Part shown: positions 55,321 through 64,000 of the stretch, piece after piece
Layout of the letters: each line of letters opens with the position of its first letter
Numbering within the stretch: the first letter of the stretch is position 1
Assembly: GCF_024139115.2 (NCBI RefSeq)
Contig: NW_026943277.1
Coordinates: forward strand, 1,054,001-1,118,000
Direction: 5' to 3'
From: Armigeres subalbatus
Taxonomy: Eukaryota; Arthropoda; Insecta; Diptera; Culicidae
DNA: 64,000 nt
Translations under genes and position numbers: made by a program
Notes under the pieces: model-generated
Seen by the model: only the letters and a program-made list of their open reading frames with translations
The model's database searches: none
Told to the model about the DNA's origin: nothing

Positions 55321-58300
55321 AATTCATATCCAAAAATCAAGGGTCAATTTCATTCGGCATAAAAACATAACAAAAACATAAGTTACTTTTCTAGGTGGAA
55401 ATTTAAAAAAATCCTACAATTTTCATATTTTGAGTTATGCCATTAAGAAATTAAAACAATTATCTTTTAATATTCATGCATGATTGCACTAATTCCTCAG
55501 TGCACCAAATTATTTTACGTAGTTTACGTCGGGTGGTCGTGTCTTGTTTTTTTTAATCTTAAAATTTGACCTTGATTTTTTTTATGTTTTTTATTACTGC
55601 ATACTGTATAGAGTAATTTAGATTGTAGAGCATTTTTGGTTCTTTTCACCATACATCTCATTCAGCTGGTGGGCTGCAAACTGGGAGAAAAGAGCAAACC
55701 AGAAATAAAAATTGAGTTTTCCACAACACATAGGCAAGCTCAATGCGAAATCAACCGGTTTCCTTGGTGTTCACCGGTATAAACAAATCCCGTATCGCCC
55801 AGCGTTGGTACTTCTGTTAGCTGCATTCGTTCGATGAAATGTGGGTACATACGTAGCTAGCCATTAATCAAAAGGAGGTCGTTTAGGCATTCGCCGGTAA
55901 AGATTTCCTTCAAGCAGAAGCTTTTTCGCAAACAATCAAAACAAATGCCTATACTGCATGACCGGAAAAGCTGCCGTGTCGGGAGAGCGAGCTTGAGTGT
56001 CAAAATTCCATTATTAATTCAACGGTTGACGCTTTTTCTCTCGTCTGATACTAATTTGATAACGCCAAATTTGCTCGGTTCGTGCAGCGGTCGGTGGCTT
56101 CTATTATTCAGCATAACATTTATGGAGTGAGGAATTTGGGACGATCGATCGATTGATTGACCCACGTTGGGGAGCTCGTGTAGGGAGATTCTAGCTCATG
56201 ATTGAGAATTCCAATTTATTGCATGGGCTAGACAACGTGTCAGAAAAACAGTAACACATGTTTGTTGCTAAACATTGTTCACAATGCAAGTAAATATGCA
56301 TTCTTTTTTCATAAAACTTTATGCAATCAATTTAACGAATTGTTTAGATACTGTCAGCTGCCATGACGTGGAACTTGACGTTAAGTGACTACACTATGTA
56401 GATTTTATCACCTCGTCAGAAGCCTACGCACGGTCCTTGTTCGCACTATCCAAAGGTATCAACTCATTAATAATTAGCTAACCTCTCAGCTCTTTCCTCT
56501 GCCGGGCTTTCCTCTTCTGAATCATTCACCTCTCATCTACTAAGTACATATCACCCTACATAATCGAGGTTCTCAAACGACTAGGAAGACAATGTTTTTT
56601 GTCAAAATTAATAGATGTATAGAATGGTTATTGTAACATTGCAAGGATAGTGTCCAGGTCAAAATACATTTTCCCAACACATGAACTTGGAATAACACAA
56701 CACAAATATTTAAAATAATAACTTCTTGATGAACTTAATAAAGTCATTCCGATATTCATTATAAATAATTTGCAATTTTACCTTGTTTTTTGCTTTCTTT
56801 GTCAAATAATCGATTTAGAAACTATCACTGATTCAGTTTAAACAAGATCCAAACTTACAGACTCAAAATATACATCAGTTTTGGAACTGCACATTGCCGC
56901 TAGATGAAATTGATCCATATGAATGTTTTAAATCGTGTAGTTTTTGGCTCTATCATGACAATGATATCAGGTTTAATGAAAAAATATCCATATGTCCGAA
57001 TAATATATATGGCAATGAAGCTAATACAGGATACAGTACCAGCATGCATTGGTGCTAACCTTAAACGTATAGAATTATATTTAAAGAGAATGTTCTTCAT
57101 CTTTCTATTTTTCCTGGGAATTTGCAAACCTATTACTCATGGAAATTCCTTATAGTAGGCCGGCTTCAACCCGATAGTATTCTAGATGTACTTCTACAGC
57201 TATTAATTAAAAACTTGCTATGCCAAAAAAGGAATAAATTGTGTCCATAGATTCCATCATATTATGTGTTTATGCATACCATCCCATTATTCGCCACAAT
57301 ATGGGAAATATAGTGAACCTGGAATTCTATTGACAATTACGAGTTACAATGTAACATTTAATCGAATCAGCTTCACTCCACCGCACAATCTAACCCCGCA
57401 TTACAGAGCCATGTAATTTTGAGTCAAATTGCATAAGTGTTAGGGAACCTCTGCTACGTTTCCTCCATAGAATGGTTCACTACCGACCAAAGGCGCTCTT
57501 TTCGTGTTCAAACCATTCGCCAACACTCGCTCTCGTCGCCAGGATCAGTTAGTGTTGTGCCTTAGTCGAGGAAGCAAATCCGTCGGAATTTCGTTTAAGG
57601 ATTCCAATTTTCCTAGCTTTCCTGTCTATTAACTTGGTGTATTCTACATCCGACCAGAACGGAATATGAGTGAAAAAGAAGCGTGGTTTAAAAATTCTTC
57701 AACTGGAGACTTCAAGTGAAAGTGCTTCGCTTAGTAAAACCAGTGCCCATTGACGCACTTATTAACTACCTCAATCTACAAAAAGGAATTCAGCACACAT
57801 TTTTACTCACATTACGACCTAAACTATCGGATATCGTCTTCTATATTTCAAAATGAGACCAGCCAATAGGTTCAACCATAGAATCACACTGAAGGTAAAT
57901 CTTTCCATTTAGGTATGCTAAAAGAGTGCTTGACCAATCGATGGCAGTCAACGATTCTCCGGTTCGAAACACATCGAAGGGGCAGTGCCGACACTACTCA
58001 GGGTCCGCATTAGAAATTAATTCTCCCAAATACCGTGCAGTGAAACGCCTTGAATGTTGCTCTATGCTGAGAAGTACCATGGGTGGGGTTAAAGAATCGA
58101 GGTCAACATAATAATAGTTACAATCGCAATGGCAGTAAAGACTGCACGATTCCGCATATCTACTGATAGGACGACAGCTATTGAGGCAAATGAAAAAAAT
58201 CACCTTCAAGTTCTGTTTTAACTATATGCCTCGTAAAGTGCTAACGAGTTATGGCAAAATTATATCTTCAGTTTTTGGGTCTGTGTCGAGAGTGGAAGCA

Positions 58301-59830
58301 TACCGAGAACACCAGTCGTTACCCTATGAAGAAAATAAAAAGATTAATACCATGACTTTGTGAAAATGTGAAAAAAAGCTGCGTGCAATTTTGGCTTTTG
58401 TTACATGCTCGTGCAGAACCAATTGAAAGTTCAAACACCTATATGAAAGCGATATCGATTCAAGCCCCATCATTTATATTTGAATGAAAAGGGAAAGTCT
58501 ATTCGTGTCCTTCAATTAGGTGTCCAACTCTATCAGAATCATGAATAACCTAATTGGGACATTGCGGGTCAACGTTTCCCGAGTCTATTATTTGGCACGC
58601 TCGAATGGCACCTATGTACCTTTCCGAAGAAAAACGGAAAGCTTGTGGGCGAGAGTAGTAGTCATTCAACAAAGCTGATGTTTGTCCTTAATAATTAATC
58701 AGAGCTGATTGGAAATACAGAGAGGTGGGCCTTGACCTGCTGCATATTGATAGTCGAAAGGTAAGGTGTTTCCTTACTGCTGGAAAACAAAGTGTGTATG
58801 CATAATCCTGGAAATTTATTTAATTCTTGCGATTCTTGACCAGACACCGGAGGATATCTGAAACAATAATGTGTACTAACGGATGTCTTGTTGTTAAAGG
58901 CGTTGGTGTTAAACTCTTCACAAGTTTACTGAAATAACGAGCCTCCTACTTTTTTTAGCTTGTGAAGTTATTTATAGGATAAGGGCATTAGATGATTCGT
59001 TATATCCGAGTTGTTTGGAAGCACGTGACGCCCAGTATTAAACATATTTTTGTCCACTTTCCGTTGGTCGAAGTGATGAATCGAGCACAATTACAGCGGA
59101 TGTTTGTGGAGGAGCGTGGTACATTGTAGGTTAATGCCGCTAGAGAATTTTTCCTCACCAAAACGTTAGATCATTCGCCGAAATGAGTTGACATAATTTC
59201 ATTTTTTCTTTTGAAATGAGCATAAGCTGGAGCATTCTGGTCGTACAACTCAGAGCTGCTACTCCGTTATTGACTAGAACGATTTTCTTGGGATAGAAGA
59301 TAGGATGTGTTAGTTACAAATGATATTTTATTGAATACACTTCGGTAAGCGATGCGACGGATGAGAAATAGTTATAGCATTGAACATATTCTACTCGCGC
59401 TCCTCCCTATCGAACCGGCGTGCTAACCTTAACACGACCAAACGCGCATTCAATATTTATTTACAAAGCAGAAAAAAATATTTCGATTGATCGCGCACAA
59501 ACACACACTTACTCTTCGCAACTGTTTTGCATCCTAATGCATTTTGCAAATTTGCATCCAGACCGCAATGTCTTGATGTCTGGCTCTTGGGTCCAATCTG
59601 TTACTACCAATGACGCCCATGCGTCTGTGGCATGGACGTCCGTCCCGAGCCAGCTCACCTCTTGGGGATCTCAGGGCCGGCACAATACCGCACTAAGGAA
59701 GACTTACCTGTTCTCTTAATTTGTTTTCAACCTGAAAATCAAACGTTTAAAGTATGCAAATAATGTTCGCGGCACAAGAAAATTTGTTACTAGGGGTTTT
59801 ATCAAGCGCATTTATTAAAAAAGACTAATT
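55321..59830. other. Long unassigned stretch
   Basis: Mostly AT-rich, apparently single-copy sequence. More balanced patches lie at about 55740-56110, 57460-57620 (with an initiator-like ATCAGTTAG at 57545) and 59560-59700. Open frames such as 57926-58111 show no known domain. This is the longest repeat-free part of the window, so host introns or regulatory DNA could lie here, but nothing proves it. Confidence 0.35.
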
Positions 59831-59834
59831 TTGT

Positions 59835-61800
59835 TCGGCTGTTCGGCCACATTGAGAGTTGACGTAAAGTCAATGTCAACTTCTCTCCACGAACAGCCTA
59901 GATAGCCGTGTGGTGTCGGCAGCCGGTTGTCTGGCTAAGAATAACGCTACGGATTGCCTGTTCCAGTGGTAGAAGTCACCATACAGGTGACCCCTAATTC
60001 TTGGTGTGATGCGGCTTTGTGCTTACCGTGCCTACGAATGAATGGTTAGTGGGATCTAATAAAAACCCAATCGCTAACGGAGCCTGTGATGCACCAGGGC
60101 ACCCTTCACGGTAGTTAAGTTTTTGCTTCTCCGAAATAATCGGCTACTCTTATTCAATCTCAATTTGAGGTTAAATAAGGGTGGGATTATGAGTATGTTT
60201 TTATTTAGTTTTTCATCTAATTGTCACCTATATGGATTCGCTTTATGCGTTTTTCACAGTGTACTCTGTGTTTCGTCCTTGACGTTCTTGATACGATACC
60301 GACTTGGTTTCATCGTTGCTGTTCACATAAATGTTGAAGTTGTGGAGTGTATTATCGTAATTCGTAATGGCTACAGTTAGGATAGCTCAAATCAATCTCC
60401 AGCACAAAAGAACAGCAACGATTAATCTTTGTAGACTTATGCAAAATGGCAAATCCCAAGTGGCTTTGGTGCAGGAACCCTATTTTCGCAAGGGTAGCTT
60501 CTACCTAGGTAACCTAGTGAACCCGGTTTTTGCTGCTTTCAATAATGAAATGGCAAACTCTCGATCAATGCCGCGTGCATGTGTACTTGTTAACAATGCT
60601 ATCGTTGCTACACTTATCTCTGAACTAACAACCAGAGATGTATGTGCCGTCACAATTGATGCAACTGGCGGAACCCCCGTCAGGAAATACGTCTATTGTT
60701 CGGTTTATTTACCACACGATGAACCATCCCCTACGGATGCTTTCAAACGAGTTGTCATATATTGCACTTCAAAAGGCCTTCCGCTAATTGTCGGCAGTGA
60801 TGCTAATGCTCATCACATCATCTGGGGTAGCTCGGATATCAATCTGAGAGGCTCCAGCTTGATGGAATACTTAAGTAGTACCGAACTTGGTTTACTTAAC
60901 ATAGGCAATCGCCCAACCTTTATGGTATCTAATAGAGCAGAAGTATTAGACATAACTCTCTGTTCCAATAGAATCAGTCACGAGTTGACGAATTGGCATG
61001 TGTCAGATGAGGAATCTATATCTGACCATCGCTACATCTATTTTGATCAGTTGAATGTTTCTTCGCAGACCTTGCGTTTTAGAAATCCCCGTTCAACCAA
61101 CTGGGATCTCTATACAGAGTTGCTCTCGACAAAATTTCATGGATATCTACCATCCATTGAAACTCCTACCGACTTGGATGATGCCGTTGATACTACAACG
61201 TTGCATATCGTGGAAGCTTTTGAAGAAGCTTGCCCTTGCGTTCTGTGAAAACCTCAAGAGGAACCCCGTGGTGGAATTCCGATTTGGCTAAGCTCAGGAA
61301 GCAGTGTAACAGACGCCATTCAGCAGGGACGGATTCTTTCAAGTTGGCTCGCAAAGCTTACAAGAAGGCTCTACGATCTGCTGAACGATTCGGCTGGAAA
61401 AACCTTTGTGCAAATGTTTCCAATTTGAGTGAAGCCACTCGATTGAATAAAATTCTTGCGAGATCCAAGGATTTCCAAGTTGGCGAAATTCGCAAGCCAA
61501 ATGGCGACTACACTTCTTCTGACGAAGAAGCGTTAGAGCACTTATTTGACACACACTTCCCTGGATGTGTAGATATATCATCTTCGGATGTTCCTGATGT
61601 CTTTTCATGTAGTTATGGGTCTTGGGCTCAGGCTCGTAGAATCATAACTACTGAATCGATTCAATGGGCTCTTAATAGTTTTGCTCCTTACAAATCTCCA
61701 GGGGAAGATGGGATCTATCCCGTTCTTCTTCAGAAGGGTTTTGAGCATATCAAACATGTTTTGAAAAAACTTTTAGTATGCAGTTTTGCTACTGGGTATG
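59835..61800 (+). pseudogene. LOA/R1-like LINE ORF2: endonuclease and RT start
   Basis: Balanced-composition leader from about 59835, then an ORF from ATG 60367 to 61248 encoding an APE-type endonuclease. Key motifs are QINLQH (residues 8-13), VQEPYF (about 35), SDANAHHIIWGS (about 144) and the catalytic SDHRYIYF (about 219). A one-base deletion near 61235-61245 shifts the frame. The continuation (RGTPWWNSDLAKLRKQ from about 61254, up to about 61800) includes the RT N-terminal FAPYKSPGEDGIYPVLLQK (about 61680). Homology ends near 61800 (LLVCSFATGYEIA) and unrelated sequence follows, so the element is 3'-truncated. No ORF1 precedes it. The motif style fits the R1/LOA group of mosquito LINEs. 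Confidence 0.85.
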
Positions 61801-61951
61801 AGATCGCAGGAAGCCGTGTTCAAGAGCGGACGCTAAAATTTTCCGCACGTCAAAAAACTTTTAAAGACTTCAGAATTTCTTGAACTTCTTGTAATTATTA
61901 TTTGGTCAAGTCAACTTCAAGAAAAACCACTCGTGAACAAATGACTGGCTA

Positions 61952-62275
61952 GAGGAAGAAAAGGATGAAAGGCAATGTCTCCGTGCGTCTGTGCAGTTAA
62001 TGAAAAACGAAGAACTGAATGTCAGCCAAGCGTCCGACAGCCGATCATCCAACGCACTTCATTTCGGCAACCTTCAGGAGAAAAGCGGAAGATTGAAGAT
62101 TGCGTTCGTAGACAATTATTTGCCTTTCTCGTACACGAAGATGTCATTCTCGAATATGAATTCGAATAGCTACTTCGAGGGAAAATTTCAAGTCGATGCT
62201 TACCAGGACGAGATGAAGTCAGATGCAGAACTGGTGTGCACCAGTTTTTGTGGTCGGAGCAGTAAGGATATGTAA
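61952..62275 (+). CDS. Possible host coding exon
   Basis: An open frame after a TGA at 61934 encodes a hydrophilic, balanced-codon stretch (EEEKDERQCLRASVQLMKNE, then RLKIAFVDNYLPFSYTKMSF) ending at TAA 62273-62275. An AG at 61951-61952 could be a splice acceptor, though the pyrimidine tract is poor. An in-frame ATG is at 62000. Two strong donor matches (GTAAGT at 62287 and 62304) follow the stop. The codon composition differs from surrounding AT-rich sequence. I recognise no family, and the frame length alone is not decisive. Confidence 0.28.
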   Translation, partial: EEEKDERQCLRASVQLMKNEELNVSQASDSRSSNALHFGNLQEKSGRLKIAFVDNYLPFSYTKMSFSNMNSNSYFEGKFQVDAYQDEMKSDAELVCTSFCGRSSKDM

Positions 62276-63815
62276 ACGGGTCCGTAAGTGCAATCCAAAA
62301 TTTGGTAAGTTTAAAAAAAAACTTTATTTACGTAAAACCAAAGAATACAAAACGTGAAATGAATACGCTCGGATATAATTTGTTTTTCGGTAGCGTTGTG
62401 AATGTGTTCTTCCGGCTTGTCATCATCATAGTTAGATGCATGACGGCTATATGTTTTAAATTGACGTCATAAAAATATGTCTATTAATGCTGTGATTTGA
62501 CTAATGCTTAGAAATAAACTATGAGGTTGTTTATGAGGTTTTTTAATTAGGACACCGAACCAAAACATATTGTCATGGTTCAATCGACAGTTATATTACA
62601 ATTTTTCAGTATAATGTCTTCACTTATCTTTTGAAGACAAGTAGCTGCACCACGCACCGATTACAATTTACGGATGCGTGTTGCAGTCTCGGTAGTGAAG
62701 GTATCCTCTTTGCTTTTACTCTTCAAGTCTAAATGATACAATTATTTTTAATGGTTTATTTTTTTTCTTTTTTTTTCATCATATTTTCCCATAGTTCGTT
62801 TGTTTATTTAAACGAAAGTTTACTTAAATTTTCCTTAACACCAGCAAAATCAAATGGAAAATTCGTTAAAATGAATCGTATTCGTTTGAACGTATCGGTC
62901 GAGCGTAAACAAGAATACGGGTGATTTATTATATTTTGTTGAATATGTACTCCTAATATACGTTCAAAAATTATTTCAATATTTTCTTTTATGTTCTTTC
63001 TATTTGTTTATACATTTTGTTTCTTATATCATGTTCATAATATTTCATGATATTCATAATTTTTTCCGGGAATATTCTAGATAACGATTGCAGGTAAGAC
63101 AAATATGAAGCTATTAGGGCGAGTAATGGCGGAAAAGAAAAAATCGTCCTCTCAAATTTCATCAACTAGTTTTGCATTTTATTTTTAATATGTCATTTTA
63201 ATTATTGTACATTCATTGAATAATTGTGCATTGTGTTATTCACTGATATATTTCCCAATTCGTGAAAAATATAGTGCCGGATCATAATTATATAGTAGTG
63301 GATTATTGAAGGTGGATTGGAGCAAGACAAATCCGATTTACGAAGGAACATTTCACAATATACATTCATTCTGGCTTTGCTTGCCTTCTATTTCACTATC
63401 TTCAAATCTTCCTTCTCAATGCCTATTTCAAATATATCTCTTTTGTCAACTATCTTCCTCGCTTTCCATTTTGTTAGTAGAAAATGCATTTAAGCCTTAA
63501 ACATAGCTGATTCATTGAAGAGTGGTAGAAATGGTAGTACCAATTAGGTTGGTAAGAAAATAGATCAGAGTGCGTTTTTAAGTATTAGATATGCAGATTG
63601 CTAGCGAGAATCAGAAGCTTTTGATGTGCTTGTGTGATCAATATGTGAATAGATTTAATTAATCGCAATGCTGTTCTTGGATACATGCTTAAGAAACGCT
63701 TATTTAGGAGCATCAAATTTTCTGTCGGAACTGAGTGATAAAAGTAGATAATGTTTGTTGCATGAAAGACAAATGTACGGCTCAGAGCTCACTACAGTCG
63801 TGATTTATTTAGTAG
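62276..63815. other. No recognisable gene
   Basis: AT-rich sequence with T-rich runs (62755-62800). No repeat or domain recognised. Confidence 0.45.
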
Positions 63816-64000
63816 GCAGAACGATCGGCCGGTCATCACATAATTTGTTCTGCTTTGTGCGGTTAGCAGAACGATCGCCCGATCATCGAAATGTTGTTCT
63901 GCTTTGTGCAGGTGAGTAAATTAATTAGAAAGTGAAGATTCAGTTCGCGTCAGTAAGCAGAATGATCGGTCGGTCATCGAAAGTGTTGTTCTGCTTTGTG
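63816..64000. repeat. Tandem hairpin motifs, at least three, running off the window
   Basis: Three copies (63816-63860, 63865-63910 and 63956-64000) share GCAGAAYGATCG, CATC and TTGTTCTGCTTTGTG. In each, AGCAGAAC-type and GTTCTGCT ends can pair as a 7-8-bp stem, and copy 2 has an inner GATCG/CGATC pairing. Copies 1 and 2 are 4 bases apart and copies 2 and 3 are 45 apart. Copy 2 ends in CAG|GTGAGTA, a perfect splice-donor match at 63912. Confidence 0.8.

Noticed and set aside
62118..62140. TTTGCCTTTCTCGTACACGAAG as a copy of the dispersed repeat at 23602 and 30754
   Set aside because: Similarity stops after about 18 bases and none of the downstream landmarks of that repeat follow.
1..64000. 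Endogenous viral or bacterial toxin genes
   Set aside because: I looked for viral polymerase, nucleoprotein and toxin-like motifs among the open frames. Every recognisable protein belongs to a retrotransposon or a transposase-like family.

Overview
The window looks like a stretch of repeat-packed, gene-poor mosquito chromatin, most likely Aedes or another culicine. The evidence is a Juan-like Jockey retrotransposon, several tRNA-derived SINEs whose bodies resemble the Aedes Feilai type, an AT-rich background, and a high density of palindromic MITEs and dispersed short repeats. Family names come from memory of these elements, not from a search. I found no host protein-coding gene that I can identify. 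Two short exon-like stretches (848-908 and 61952-62275) are the only candidates, and both are weak.

Layout. 1-4.6 kb: MITEs, including a hAT-type foldback element nested inside a TA-flanked palindromic MITE with an exact 8-bp target duplication. 4.9-8.9 kb: a deleted non-LTR retrotransposon bounded on both sides by the 9-bp repeat TAAGACAAA (about 100 copies downstream), then a long hairpin element and a short repeat related to a hammerhead-ribozyme family. 8.9-17 kb: mostly unassigned sequence with a SINE, a 1.1-kb terminal-inverted-repeat element and an unidentified GC-rich block. 17.1-22.1 kb: a complete LTR retrotransposon on the minus strand (188-bp LTRs differing at one base, 5-bp target duplication, polypurine tract, tRNA-type primer site) with no gag or pol. 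Inside lie a decayed LINE, a pogo-type MITE and a 55-bp minisatellite. 22-31 kb: MITEs, a minisatellite split by a SINE with target duplication, further SINEs and dispersed repeats.

31-34.8 kb: a minus-strand copy of the LINE family seen at 5-7 kb, a broken mobile-element-like gene, a textbook palindromic MITE, and a repeat whose plus strand carries what looks like a type I hammerhead ribozyme. 36.8-38.1 kb: two more TA-flanked elements. 39.4-44.4 kb: long degenerate arrays of GGAATTTC-like words. 46.9-50.9 kb: a minus-strand Juan-like LINE with its reverse-transcriptase core deleted and a MITE in ORF1. 51.1-55.3 kb: a DNA-transposon-like unit with about 516-bp terminal inverted repeats around a pseudogenised, possibly DDE-type gene, with fragments of the hammerhead repeat at both outer ends. 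59.8-61.8 kb: a LOA/R1-like LINE with a frameshift. The window ends in a tandem array of hairpin motifs.

The most notable signals are the hammerhead-like ribozyme at 34635-34693 and its dispersed family, the young LTR element carrying old cargo, and the long-TIR transposon whose gene belongs to a family I cannot classify.
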